Source of the DNA: Paenibacillus_AB sp036577625
Lineage (GTDB): Bacteria; Bacillota; Bacilli; Paenibacillales; NBRC-103111
Length of the DNA: 64,000 nucleotides
Assembly (NCBI RefSeq): GCF_036577625.1
Contig: NZ_JARBDC010000038.1
Coordinates: forward strand, 62,001 to 126,000
Direction of reading: 5' to 3'
Part shown: positions 53,630 to 62,392 of the stretch, one piece after another
Layout: the number at the start of each line of letters is the position of its first letter
How positions within the stretch are numbered: the stretch's first letter is position 1
Translations under genes and position numbers: made by a program
Notes under the pieces: model-generated
Database searches by the model: none
Seen by the model: the letters and a program-made list of their open reading frames with translations, nothing else
What the model was told of the DNA's origin: nothing

Positions 53630-54155
53630 GAGGATCAAGCTATGATCCTCGATCATGGCTTTTTCTTTAACGAAGGGGAATTTTATAACGCGTGTTATAA
53701 TTCGGCTTTTTGGCCTTGTGATCTCTCCGGCCGGCCGGGATCGCGACCAGCTGCAGGACGATTCGATGAAGAAAACACGAATGATTTTTCCAATCCGGAA
53801 GATCGATCGTTCGTATTTCATGGGATGATGGTACGTTCCCGGCTACGCCAGGAACGGCGGCCAATTATTGGCTCCCTTGCCGCTTTCAACACGATACCAC
53901 AGCCCGCCGTCACGACAAGAGGTCCGCTGCGCCGCTGCGCCATATCCTCCCTCCCTTCAGTCAGTCCGGTAATGCTCGCGCCCCTTGTCCTGCCGAGCCA
54001 TCTACCCCCGCCACATTGCTACGCAATGCGTGGGGCCCCTAGATGGCGATTGGGCCGAGCTTTTCCAAAGCTCTCTGGTGGTATGCGTGAGCCAAGCGGC
54101 AAGCTGATATGGCCGCTGAATCAATCTCACAAGGGATTCCAGGGAGGACAAGACC
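53630..54155. other. Gene-free stretch
   Basis: No credible gene is seen in these 526 bp. A hairpin GAGGATC...GATCCTC follows the S1 gene (53631-53651) and may act as its terminator. A second strong hairpin CCACATTGC-TAC-GCAATG-C-GTGG lies near 54010-54034. The rest has no clear signal. Confidence 0.4.
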
Positions 54156-54407
54156 ATGAAAACCGAAATGACGCAAATCAATGAAGAACTGCTGCACGAT
54201 CCGGCCATAGCAGAAAATGCCGCAGCGATAAAGGAGTGGGAAACGGCATGGGCCACCTACATGCAAAAGTTGAATCGCCTGGACGAGCTGAAGGCAGCTG
54301 GCCGATACGGTTATCAGCTGAATCAGCCGCGAAAGGCCGTCTACTTGGCCAAGGAAAAACTGAAGCAGCTCGATCCGGACTTTTGCCAGCGGCTAGGCAT
54401 CCGCTGA
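54156..54407 (+). CDS. Hypothetical 83-residue helical protein
   Basis: ATG 54156 has AGGGAGGAC upstream. The protein is helical and charged (MKTEMTQINEELLHDPAIAE, then LAKEKLKQLDPDFCQRLGIR) and may form a short coiled coil. No family recognised. Confidence 0.6.
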   Translation: MKTEMTQINEELLHDPAIAENAAAIKEWETAWATYMQKLNRLDELKAAGRYGYQLNQPRKAVYLAKEKLKQLDPDFCQRLGIR

Positions 54408-54450
54408 TCCGGAGGGCCAGAGCCATGAAAAGACGTGCGCGGTGTTCATT

Positions 54451-54509
54451 GAAAATAAAGTGTTAGACTGAAAAATAAAGTGTTAGACCGTGAAAATAAA
54501 GTTGTAGTC
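54451..54509 (+). repeat. Three direct repeats, possible IS-end remnant
   Basis: GAAAATAAAGTGTTAGAC occurs at 54451-54468, with near copies at 54471-54488 (AAAAATAAAGTGTTAGAC) and 54492-54509 (GAAAATAAAGTTGTAGTC), about 20 bp apart. Such multiple subterminal repeats are typical of IS21-family ends. No transposase is next to them, so this would be an abandoned end; the family call is inference. Confidence 0.5.
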
Positions 54510-54647
54510 TGATCGCGAGCAAAGCTAACGGGCAGAACCCTTCAACAGCACCCTTCCGATAGCTTTCTATATAATGCTGAATCTAGGTACATTCCCTAAG
54601 TATATTTCATAAGATAATTTGAAAAATGCGTGAAGGGAATGAAAAAA

Positions 54648-55184
54648 ATGTACAATGTTCCTTATATGTATCCATATCCATATCCATATCATGTAAATGT
54701 ACCAATGTATAACTATGGAGGACAGAATGTTTACAGGACTATGCCTCCTGATACATGGCATGATAATCGATTGGTTTTTCAGTTGAAAGATTATGGACCT
54801 GAACCGTTTGTAGTTAATATCAATCAGGCTTCGAAGCAAAACAGTACGTATCGTACCGCTTTATGGACAGGAAATCATTTGCAAGTTACATTGATGAGTA
54901 TTAACGTTGGCGAAGATATCGGGTTGGAAATTCACCCTAACGTTGACCAATTCCTTCGTATTGAACAAGGTCAAGGGATTGTTCAAATGGGCAAGAGTAA
55001 AAATAATTTAAGCTTTGTAAGAAAAGTCTCTGATGACTTTGCCATTGTGGTACCCGCTGGAACATGGCACAATGTAACTAATACAGGCAATATCCCGCTA
55101 AAACTTTATTCGATATATGCACCTCCACACCATCCACATGGTACTGTACATGTAACTAAAGCTGATGCTATGGCAGCCGAATAA
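54648..55184 (+). CDS. Cupin-domain protein
   Basis: A 178-residue protein. A Tyr/Pro-rich N-terminus (MYNVPYMYPYPYPYHVNVPM) is followed by a cupin barrel with GEDIGLEIHPNVDQFLRIEQ (metal-binding H, Q/E pattern) and a second motif with VPAGTWHNVTNTGNIPLKLY. Single-domain cupins are small metal-dependent enzymes or binders; the Tyr-rich start resembles spore coat or surface proteins. ATG 54648 has AAGGGA 9 nt upstream; GTG 54630 is less likely. Confidence 0.82.
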   Translation: MYNVPYMYPYPYPYHVNVPMYNYGGQNVYRTMPPDTWHDNRLVFQLKDYGPEPFVVNINQASKQNSTYRTALWTGNHLQVTLMSINVGEDIGLEIHPNVDQFLRIEQGQGIVQMGKSKNNLSFVRKVSDDFAIVVPAGTWHNVTNTGNIPLKLYSIYAPPHHPHGTVHVTKADAMAAE

Positions 55185-55507
55185 TAATTACTGTGAGTAA
55201 TAAATTATAATTTTTTACACCCAAGGAATGAACAACATATCCTTGTTGTTGCTGAACTAACGGAGAACGAGAGCTTAATAAAAACGTCATGTGACCGCCG
55301 CATGAACTTTGCGGCGGTTAGTGACTTTAAGGATATGTTTGTGTCAGAAATAAGAGTATGTTTGTGTCATTAGACCATATGTGAGAAGACAACAGCAGCA
55401 AGTGATTAAAGTGATTTATAGACATATGTACAAAAGACGACTTTGATGAAAATGTCACATCGCCATTATTTTAGAGCTGCTTATAAGTAGTTATAGCGAA
55501 TTGTCAC
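55185..55507. other. Gene-free stretch with IS-like phrases
   Basis: Contains ACCGCCGCATGAACTTTGCGGCGGT (near 55292), an inverted repeat, GCTGAACTAACGGAGAACGA near 55251, and two copies of TATGTTTGTGTCA (about 55324 and 55352). No gene is seen. It looks like remains of an insertion sequence. Confidence 0.35.
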
Positions 55508-56497
55508 TCAGCGATCCATTCTTTTCCTATTTTCTGCAATAAGCCGCCTGAAATCGGCCATATTAGCGATTTTTTCTTCGCGGGAATACCACACGAAATC
55601 CTCTTTACGTGAATAGATGAATCGTGACTGCTCGCTGCTCCAACTGTTGAGAATCGCGAGCATAAGCCGGCTTGTCAGCGTGATGACTTCCGGCAAAATT
55701 GGCTCGAATTGGCCGAGAAGTAGAACCCGACTTGTAAGCGGCACCGTAACCTCGGTATCCAGCATACCATGCCCCGGAGAGGAAAAAATCCCTCTATCGC
55801 GACCCGTTGCCCAATGAAGACTGACCGGATGGTCGGAACAAATGAAGTCCCCAAGTTGATTCGGGCTGTATACGATGGTCCAATATCGCGCCCCAAGTGG
55901 ATGAAGCACCGCGTCCATGGATTCTAGTAGGTTATTGACATGGGTATTGTTATCAAAAGCGATGTTATACCGCTCTTCGTCGAGGAAGTTCCGAAACGTC
56001 TCATAGTGAAGGGGTGGTACCTCCTTACCTTCTGCCGCCATCTGCTTTTTCACGATCTCAAATCTTTCTTCCGTTGAAAACGCCATTCTCATCGTTATCT
56101 TTGCGATCTCTTCCATCATCGCAGACGAAGTTTGTTTATACGAAGGAGTACGTACTGCAAGTAGTGCAATATAGTTCATCAGGTAATTGTAGTCGTCACC
56201 AGAAGGCATCCGTAACGTCTCGCAAAGTGTTCGGATGACTGGAGCCGTTTTACTCTCTAAATCCATGAATACATCCTCAATAGCATCTGGAGGAGTATCC
56301 GGTAATTCAACTCTGTATAGATCTTTAGAAAATGCCACACGCTTTGGTTTTAATTCCTTTTGATCGCCCGTCATGGTATCGAACACAAAAAATGTACTTT
56401 CCTTTGTTTCCTTTTTGGTAAAGCCGGCGAGATGGAATTGAGCCACGTAATGATGATTTCGCTTGACGGGTTGTTGATTCAAGGATGTTGCCTCCAA
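55508..56497 (-). CDS. DUF4238-family protein
   Basis: A 329-residue soluble protein. The N-terminal RNHHYVAQFHLAGF (about 14-27) is the DUF4238 signature, and HPVSLHWATGRDRG and SKDLYRVE follow. Members are widespread in bacteria in accessory regions and have no established function; some lie in phage-defence neighbourhoods. It stands alone here. The ATG at 56497 lies after a short leader; no strong ribosome binding site is seen except a GGAGG-like stretch at -7. Confidence 0.78.
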   Translation of the reverse strand: MEATSLNQQPVKRNHHYVAQFHLAGFTKKETKESTFFVFDTMTGDQKELKPKRVAFSKDLYRVELPDTPPDAIEDVFMDLESKTAPVIRTLCETLRMPSGDDYNYLMNYIALLAVRTPSYKQTSSAMMEEIAKITMRMAFSTEERFEIVKKQMAAEGKEVPPLHYETFRNFLDEERYNIAFDNNTHVNNLLESMDAVLHPLGARYWTIVYSPNQLGDFICSDHPVSLHWATGRDRGIFSSPGHGMLDTEVTVPLTSRVLLLGQFEPILPEVITLTSRLMLAILNSWSSEQSRFIYSRKEDFVWYSREEKIANMADFRRLIAENRKRMDR

Positions 56498-56670
56498 GAG
56501 CTTATTGTGATTGTATTACGACTCCTCGGTAGTTGAAATCGTTTATATATTTGCTAAAAAAGAGTTGTCCCATATTCCGCTCTAATGCTGATTAGGGAAT
56601 TTTGTTTGGGCGGGGCAAGCAACTCACCTTATTCGTAAAAAGAAATCAGACATATATACTGTTGTACCGT

Positions 56671-56919
56671 TTACAATAATTCGCTGAAGACATGAATTTT
56701 TGAAGGGATCGCTTTCTTAACACCAATAGTGATAACTTCATATTTTTCCTGTAACTGTAGAATGACACCATTTATGATACATTCTCTCCACGAAGCACTA
56801 TCGCCCAGGCTACGGTATTCTTGCCAGGCTTTTTCGAGATCCTCGTCAGACAAATGTGCAAATGGCGCATTGATGTCAATTGAAAAATCAATATTGCTCA
56901 CTCGTTTCACTATTTTCAA
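56671..56919 (-). CDS. Hypothetical 82-residue protein
   Basis: A small soluble protein (MKIVKRVSNIDFSIDINAPF, then LSDEDLEKAWQEYRSLGDSA). It overlaps the end of the upstream gene at 56888, so the two form a unit. No family is recognised. The helical middle part is common in phage and toxin-immunity accessory proteins. Confidence 0.6.
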   Translation of the reverse strand: MKIVKRVSNIDFSIDINAPFAHLSDEDLEKAWQEYRSLGDSASWRECIINGVILQLQEKYEVITIGVKKAIPSKIHVFSELL

Positions 56920-57286
56920 CTCCTGTCATTTTCACGTCAGAATGGGGATCGAGATAAAATAGCCTTCTGGGCGCCAAAAATGGGCCCCAGACACCTTCAA
57001 GGTTATTGACTGCGTAGATGTCCTTATGAATCTGTTCCTCGTCTGCTGAGGCGTATTGTCGCAACCAACTCTCACCCATATGGAATAACACATCTGGATC
57101 CACCCCGGTTCCGGTGCGGGCCTCCAAAGAGCACACATAGACTTTGCCACGAGGATATAGAACAAGCCGGTGCATAAACGTCATTTGTTCAACATAACAA
57201 ACAACACGCCCAGCACATTTTTGGTAGTACTGAAATTTGGGACTGAAAAACCAGCCGTCTACAGTCATCCCCCAAATAAAGGACAT
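56888..57286 (-). CDS. Hypothetical 132-residue protein
   Basis: ATG 57286 follows GGAGAGGTGAACAA; the longer frame from 57325 adds a basic stretch without a site. The protein (MSFIWGMTVDGWFFSPKFQY, then VGVDPDVLF-like turns) is aromatic-rich with a central EARTGTGVDPD. Not recognised. It overlaps the downstream 82-residue gene by 32 nt. Confidence 0.6.
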   Translation of the reverse strand: MSFIWGMTVDGWFFSPKFQYYQKCAGRVVCYVEQMTFMHRLVLYPRGKVYVCSLEARTGTGVDPDVLFHMGESWLRQYASADEEQIHKDIYAVNNLEGVWGPFLAPRRLFYLDPHSDVKMTGVENSETSEQY

Positions 57287-57299
57287 TTGTTCACCTCTC

Positions 57300-57955
57300 C
57301 TTAGCCGTACCTTTACTTCAACCACTACCAGCCGGTGTCAGGTATTCGGCCCACGCCACGAACCCCTATTTCCTGTCCTTATTCTGCCCGCCGCCTGCGA
57401 TCGGCCTGCGCCAGTTCAACTTGATGTATCCATTGCGTCGCAGTTGCTTCCGCCCCGATCACCTGACCGGCACGCCGCGATCAGTTCCAACTACTGATTC
57501 GGACCTACCCCGTAGCCCCTCGTTCACCTATTCTCACACAATCACGTCTCCCTTATTGGTTCACTTGTTGTTATGGCCTGATCCACCGGCTGCAGTGCAG
57601 CGGCCCCCGCTTGGCCGCCTTGATTGGCTCCCATCGCTGATCCGGACGTGGCGCCGCGGAGCTTGTCTAATCTTTGCAAACCAGGGTTCTGGATGCACGC
57701 CGCGGCCTCCTGTTCTCCAGATCTCGCGCGGGTCACGTCTTCTGCGATCAGCCCGCTCCGGTTCCGCCGGATGCGCCGGCGGTAGCGCAACTGCACCGTT
57801 TGAGCACCGGCACGACGGCAACCAAGACGCCACGATCATTTACCGTAGCCGATCCGGACGATACGCCGCGGCGTCAGTTATCCCTTCCATCCAAATCAGG
57901 GGTCTATGCTGCCCGCCACGGCCCCCGTTTCTCCCGTTATAGGTTTGTAGGGCCG
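57300..57955. other. Gene-free GC-rich stretch with degenerate repeats
   Basis: No intact gene is convincing in 650 bp. Two diverged copies of a Pro/Ala-rich stretch are visible (CDRPAPVQLDVSIASQLLPP near 57390 and CDQPAPVPPDAPAVAQLHRL near 57740). It could be the remains of a repetitive surface or coat gene. GC-rich relative to neighbours. Confidence 0.35.
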
Positions 57956-58312
57956 TCACCCTCCTACTTTGATCAGTTTGTCTAAACGGTAATAGGCAGG
58001 AGCTGGAGGATAAAATCCAGCTCTTCTCTTGTCATAGTTCGGCCATTCAACGTAGGCACGCTCACCACTTGCTGCGATATCCAACACATTACCGACCCCA
58101 AGATAGGCGTTTCGTTTATCCTTATGCAATACCTTATCGCCTTTCTGAAGCGTTGGTACAGATACTGGGTCCTCGTTCAGATCGCCACTATCGATTGCAT
58201 CCAGCAGTTTGAGAGACAGCCACACAACGCCATGATCGAATGGAGCAGCAGACGCAGAGGCATCCGTGTAATACTTGTCAATGAGTTTTCTTAGCTTCGC
58301 TTTATCTATCAT
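57956..58312 (-). CDS. Hypothetical 118-residue protein
   Basis: ATG 58312 starts MIDKAKLRKLIDKYYTDASA; a central GDKVLHKDKRNAYLGVGNVL is followed by YVEWPNYDKRRAGFYPP and YYRLDKLIKVGG. The middle resembles a KOW/SH3-like small barrel. Phage-like in character. It lies after a frameshifted fragment on the same strand. Not recognised. Confidence 0.6.
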   Translation of the reverse strand: MIDKAKLRKLIDKYYTDASASAAPFDHGVVWLSLKLLDAIDSGDLNEDPVSVPTLQKGDKVLHKDKRNAYLGVGNVLDIAASGERAYVEWPNYDKRRAGFYPPAPAYYRLDKLIKVGG

Positions 58313-58340
58313 GGGGACTTCTCCTCTCCCTTGTCGTAAT

Positions 58341-58569
58341 TTATTCGACTTGTTCTTGTTGCTCCTCCACTTGATGGATCTTGTGAATACCGATATCTGC
58401 GTAACACTCCAGCACTTCCGTCAAATTGTCCAGTTCGCATCGCTTCGTCCACCCGCAAAAATGTCGTATCGCGGATTGATGCCGTTACGGCTACATCTGT
58501 AGGCGTCTCGGGATCGTTTAACATAAAAGCCAACGTCTCCCTGTATAGTTCAACGTATGGCAGTTAATT
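58341..58569 (-). pseudogene. Frameshifted small gene
   Basis: The minus strand reads LPYVELYRETLAFMLNDPET and TASIRDTTFLRVDEAM in one frame, then after one nucleotide LDNLTEVLECYADIGIHKIH and QVEEQQEQVE with a stop. Joining the two frames gives one coherent charged protein, so a single-base change near 58441 broke it. Family unknown. Confidence 0.6.
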
Positions 58570-58571
58570 GA

Positions 58572-59243
58572 CTAATTTATGGCCTCAATCAAATCCGGAG
58601 AATTATTTCGTACATTACCTACCGCGGATCCAACTGGGTATGCATACATGTCAGATGCGTCGTAAGGCCGGAGTATAGACTGAAGAAAATCCTTATCTTG
58701 ATTCTTTCTGTCCAACCACACTTCCTCATCCTCTGGTTGCAGAATCACCGGCATTCTGTCATGGATGTCTTCCATCAGTTTATTAGGAGTTGTAGTTATT
58801 ACCGTACATGTGCTGATCTTTTCCCCATTCGGCCCGGTCCATGTGTCATAGAGCCCAGCAAATCCAAACAATGTGCGACTGCGCAGAACTATTCTATACG
58901 GCTGCTTTTTGCTTCCTTCTTTTTTCCATTCATAGAATCCATCGGCGGGGATGACGCAACGCTTACGAGTGAGAAGCCCTCGGAATGCTGGCTTCTCGGT
59001 TATCGTTTCTGACCGTGCGTTTATCATCAGATTGCCGATTTTGGGGTCCTTAGCCCAAACAGGAACTAACCCCCAGCGGAGTTCTCCAAGTCGGTTTCGT
59101 TCACCGTCATTTAATATTGCTGGAACCATTTGCATGGGGGCAACGTTGTAGCGTGGGATATGGAACGGGACGTTAGGTTGGTCGATTGAGAAAAAAAGCA
59201 TCAGTTCTTCGAGCGAAACCGTAATCGTGTATCGTCCGCACAT
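58572..59243 (-). CDS. SRAP-family protein (YedK/HMCES-like)
   Basis: A 223-residue protein that forms a thiazolidine link to abasic sites in single-stranded DNA. The catalytic C2 is exposed after Met removal (MCGRYT), with N75 (INARSET), E105 (GFYEWKK) and H161 (HDRMPVIL) all present. It protects and repairs abasic DNA. It lies among small phage-like genes and near an ATP-dependent ligase. ATG 59243 follows AGGAGGATATTTTCT. Confidence 0.93.
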   Translation of the reverse strand: MCGRYTITVSLEELMLFFSIDQPNVPFHIPRYNVAPMQMVPAILNDGERNRLGELRWGLVPVWAKDPKIGNLMINARSETITEKPAFRGLLTRKRCVIPADGFYEWKKEGSKKQPYRIVLRSRTLFGFAGLYDTWTGPNGEKISTCTVITTTPNKLMEDIHDRMPVILQPEDEEVWLDRKNQDKDFLQSILRPYDASDMYAYPVGSAVGNVRNNSPDLIEAIN

Positions 59244-59399
59244 AGAAAATATCCTCCTAAAAGGTCATAAACCAATTATAAAGGAAGAAGTCTTCGATCG
59301 TAAAAAGAAATCTGCTTCCGGTCTCAGGAGCTTTCGGTATATTCAATAAAAAAATGATCACAATGGAATTTAGAACTTACAGACTAGAGGAGGATCATT

Positions 59400-59912
59400 G
59401 TGCTTAGTCGAAAGGATACTTGGAAACCTGAAGAAGACGAGTTACTTGCCGCCGTAATACTGGAGCATATTCAATCGGGGCAATCACAACTGACTGCGTT
59501 CGAGGAAGCCGGCGAAAAGCTTGACCGTACACCAGGAGCATGCGGTTTTCGATGGAACTCTGTCGTAAGAAAGCAATACGAAGAAAGAATACAGGAAGCC
59601 AAAAAAGTGAAACAACATCTAAGTATGAGTAAAACGAAGAAATCGACCTCACGTCTCAAAAATCATCAGAATGTTCAGCTGCCTCGAGCAATCGTTGAGC
59701 AATTTATGGAGACAGTTAACGGCTTGATGGAACAAATTGAAAAACTAAAGATATTATTGGCGGAGCGGGACAACGAGATATCATCGCTCAAAACCAAACT
59801 TGAAGATGAGAAACCACAACATTTAATTACGGAAGACTATCAAAGTCTAATCGAGATCCTTAAAAGAGCAAAGCAACTTGGTGTATACGAAAGACGGGGA
59901 AAGATCGGATGA
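59400..59912 (+). CDS. RsfA-like (Myb/SANT-type) prespore regulator homologue
   Basis: A 170-residue protein. The first 60 residues match the RsfA/YlbO family Myb-like domain (DTWKPEEDELLAAVILEHIQ, TPGACGFRWNSVVRKQY). The C-terminal part is a coiled coil (VNGLMEQIEKLKILLAERDN). RsfA proteins act in the forespore with sigma-F. GTG 59400 follows AGGAGGATCAT. Finding it on an element fits a spore-forming host. Confidence 0.87.
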   Translation: MLSRKDTWKPEEDELLAAVILEHIQSGQSQLTAFEEAGEKLDRTPGACGFRWNSVVRKQYEERIQEAKKVKQHLSMSKTKKSTSRLKNHQNVQLPRAIVEQFMETVNGLMEQIEKLKILLAERDNEISSLKTKLEDEKPQHLITEDYQSLIEILKRAKQLGVYERRGKIG

Positions 59913-60165
59913 AAGAATCAAACATAGGTGTTGCCTATACGACGATTACAATTTGTCTAAGCCGTGCCTAGGTGCACCTACCGTAAAGACTTCCGCGGTG
60001 AAGGATACGAGTGAATTATCCGATCTGGAAGAACTCGTAAAGATGAAGATTCAAAGTTATTTGGGACGAGGCTGCAATCGAAGAATGGGGCCGCTACGTG
60101 CGGGAGATGGTGACTCGGATCCGTACAAGGTGATGATGGCGAAACTGAACGCACTTCTGCTCTGA
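59905..60165 (+). pseudogene. Decayed short gene after the RsfA-like gene
   Basis: The frame reads KPCLGAPTVKTSAVKDTSEL and DLEELVKMKIQSYL, then in another frame DEAAIEEWGRYVREMVTRIR, then VMMAKLNALLL. The pieces look like one helical protein with one or two frame changes. Not recognised. Confidence 0.45.
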
Positions 60166-60174
60166 ACGACTTCC

Positions 60175-60196
60175 GGGCGCTGCTTTTGCAGCGCCC
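60175..60196 (+). terminator. Rho-independent terminator
   Basis: GGGCGCTGC-TTTT-GCAGCGCCC, a perfect 9-bp stem followed by TTTTTTAT. It ends the plus-strand unit with the RsfA-like gene. Confidence 0.9.
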
Positions 60197-60224
60197 TTTT
60201 TTATACAGGGAGTCAGATGTAATG

Positions 60225-60515
60225 TCAGCCTGGTATTTTAGATCCCTCTTGCTCCTGCCTATTCAATATTTCTGATAAGTCATTTCTGCAGTTGCTGCAA
60301 ACAAAATGTTGCTTGTAATATTGAAGTCCTGTTGTGTCCCGACAAAACATGCATTCCTGGACTCTATATCTACGAGCCATTACAACTCCTTTTTCATCAT
60401 CGTAAAAAAATTCGATCGCATCCCCTTCTTGCCAATTGAGCACCCTTCTTGTCTCGATAGGGACAACGAGCCGGCCAAGTTCATCAACTTCCCTTACGAT
60501 TCCAACGCTTTTCAT
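60225..60515 (-). CDS. AbrB-type regulator with C-terminal cysteine pairs
   Basis: A 96-residue protein: AbrB domain (MKSVGIVREVDELGRLVVPI then ETRRVLNWQEGDAIEFFYDD) and a zinc-ribbon-like tail with CMFC and CSNC. The same plan as 44597-45037. AbrB family members bind DNA as tetramers. The ATG at 60515 has GGGGGCGAC upstream. It is convergent with the terminator at 60175. Confidence 0.87.
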   Translation of the reverse strand: MKSVGIVREVDELGRLVVPIETRRVLNWQEGDAIEFFYDDEKGVVMARRYRVQECMFCRDTTGLQYYKQHFVCSNCRNDLSEILNRQEQEGSKIPG

Positions 60516-60624
60516 ATTTTGTCGCCCCCTGCTCGGATAACAAATATAAAGGACTCTTTAGATTATACCATTAAATGTAAATCTTTGCACCACAAAATAC
60601 TTCTCCGGATTGCTCCCGCTCCCG

Positions 60625-61539
60625 CTAATTGGCAATGAATCCTCGGAATGTACAATCTCGTAGAGCACCATTCGAAGTCTTCTCTAGGTACTCAACCTTG
60701 CAACGAATCAATGGTGCAATCATTTGAGTGTTCTTTCTAGTAACCGTGTGGATCAGTCGAGCAGCCATTAGAAATTCTCGAATATCTTTATTATTGAATC
60801 CGAATTTAACGAGAGCTACCGGGTACGGATCAGAAACATTCGAGGGCTTGAGTCCAACCAATAACTGAAACGGACTTAACTGATACCCCATAATGAAAAC
60901 AGTTTCGAATTGGGTATGTTTAATCTTAACCCATGCTTCAGGTTGAGTTTCAGGACGAGAGTCGAAATGGTAGCGCGCAGCGTTTAAGTGCTTTGCACAA
61001 ATGCCCTCCCATTTATTGATAAGCGTCCATTCAAACAATTGACGGCCGTCCCCGATTTTATATGCAGTGGGGATCAAAGAGTTCGAAGGTCGAATGATTT
61101 CAGATAGCTTCTTTTTTCTCATTAAAATAGGGTACGAACCCATTTGTTCATTGTCTACCATCAGCAAGTCAAATGCGACTAATGTAGCGGGGTGGCGCCT
61201 CATGGCGGCAACTATCTTCGGCATTTTGGTGATTTTCCCTCGAGCATCGAATACTGAAAATTCAGGCCTACGAGAATCGGGGTGAAAGCATGTTCCCTCA
61301 CAGTCCAAAATTGCAGAGTGCGCACTAATTCCCTCGACCGCGGCTTCCACGATATCTGGGAATCGTTCGGTGACGACGTTTCCGTGACGGGTAAAAATCT
61401 CAATTCGGCTTGCTTTCTTATGGACGAGTAACCGCCATCCATCATATTTCGGTTCGTATAATACTGCTGGATCAGAAAGGGATACTGGTGTTTTCTTTAT
61501 ATTTGATAGGAGCATTGGTTTTAAAGGTGTAAATAACAT
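60625..61539 (-). CDS. ATP-dependent DNA ligase (LigD/LigB type)
   Basis: A 304-residue ligase. Motif I KYDG with the adenylated K31, motif IV in EGICAKH and motif V in AWVKIK are present, and a C-terminal OB-fold continues to the end. ATP-dependent ligases of this size are found in phages and plasmids and in the ligase part of LigD. No Ku or polymerase domain is present. ATG 61539 has GGAGGGATTACAA upstream; a longer frame adds 19 residues without a site. Confidence 0.87.
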   Translation of the reverse strand: MLFTPLKPMLLSNIKKTPVSLSDPAVLYEPKYDGWRLLVHKKASRIEIFTRHGNVVTERFPDIVEAAVEGISAHSAILDCEGTCFHPDSRRPEFSVFDARGKITKMPKIVAAMRRHPATLVAFDLLMVDNEQMGSYPILMRKKKLSEIIRPSNSLIPTAYKIGDGRQLFEWTLINKWEGICAKHLNAARYHFDSRPETQPEAWVKIKHTQFETVFIMGYQLSPFQLLVGLKPSNVSDPYPVALVKFGFNNKDIREFLMAARLIHTVTRKNTQMIAPLIRCKVEYLEKTSNGALRDCTFRGFIAN

Positions 61540-61599
61540 GGTTGTAATCCCTCCGACCGAATGTGACCAACGAAAGAAAAAGTTATAATCGCACATTAC

Positions 61600-61940
61600 A
61601 TCAAAATTTACGTTCTATTTATGAACATACCATTCTCGGTAATTTTATTGAAACAGGTATTGTTTGGTATCATCCTTGAGAAAAATTTATCGTTTCTACA
61701 TAGTAAAATGCACCAACCGGCCATTGGCCAAAGCTGGTGCAAAATTTAGTTACAAGCTTCAACTGAATTTTAGCTCAGGGGGCGTAGTAACTCTTCGACG
61801 TACCGGACTTGTTTCGTATCTCCCCACTAGCCCTCATGTTGCTCACCTACTCGATGTACAGCCAGTTGCCCTACGGATGTATGACCGTGTTCACCTGTGT
61901 TCCCGCGAGCCGATCTACCAAGAATTGGGTAGGAATGACT
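61600..61940. other. Gene-free stretch
   Basis: No intact gene. A plus-strand frame reads VAHLLDVQPVALRMYDRVHL and REPIYQELGRND, which looks like a coding remnant of unknown family. Otherwise nothing stands out. Confidence 0.3.
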
Positions 61941-61942
61941 TA

Positions 61943-62371
61943 TTACTCTCCCCATTCTACTTCGTAGATCTTACTACCTCGGTATTCTATGCCATCAATC
62001 CACCACTTAAAATGTATCTCTATTTCGCTTGGTGCACCTTCCATTTTTACGTTTAATAGTTGAAACCCTTCTTGGAAAGTTTCAGCAATACTTTCATTTT
62101 TGAATCGCATTGCTTCTAATTGTAGTTTTTCAACTTTATCTTTTTGAAGATATTTAATATCCAGATCAAAATACCAACCTTGCATTTTCTTTGTTGGTCT
62201 AAATTCAATGCTCCATGTATCTAAATTTTCTTCCCTTACTTTTAATATCTTTAATGATGAATACTTTTCATTACCAATATTGCCCGGTATAGGCTTACTA
62301 TTTTCACAAGATACCAAAACAATAAAAGTAATTATTGAGATAAAAATGATTTTATAAAAATGTTTTCCCAA
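61943..62371 (-). CDS. Small lipoprotein
   Basis: A 142-residue protein with a signal peptide and lipobox (IISIITFIVLVSC-like ending LVSC near residue 21), so it is anchored to the outer face of the membrane. The rest is a beta-rich domain (WSIEFRPTKKMQGWYFDLDI). It lies 21 nt after a larger lipoprotein gene on the same strand, suggesting an operon. AT-rich compared with the preceding genes. Family unknown. Confidence 0.75.
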   Translation of the reverse strand: MGKHFYKIIFISIITFIVLVSCENSKPIPGNIGNEKYSSLKILKVREENLDTWSIEFRPTKKMQGWYFDLDIKYLQKDKVEKLQLEAMRFKNESIAETFQEGFQLLNVKMEGAPSEIEIHFKWWIDGIEYRGSKIYEVEWGE

Positions 62372-62392
62372 TACGTAAAAACCTCCTTTTGA

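Noticed and set aside
54010..54034. Possible tRNA or riboswitch near the CCACATTGC hairpin
   Set aside because: Only one stem is visible; there is no cloverleaf, CCA end or known aptamer core.
53642..54184. 180-codon plus-strand frame after the S1-domain gene
   Set aside because: Pro/Arg-rich, contains a hairpin with terminator-like position and has no ribosome binding site.
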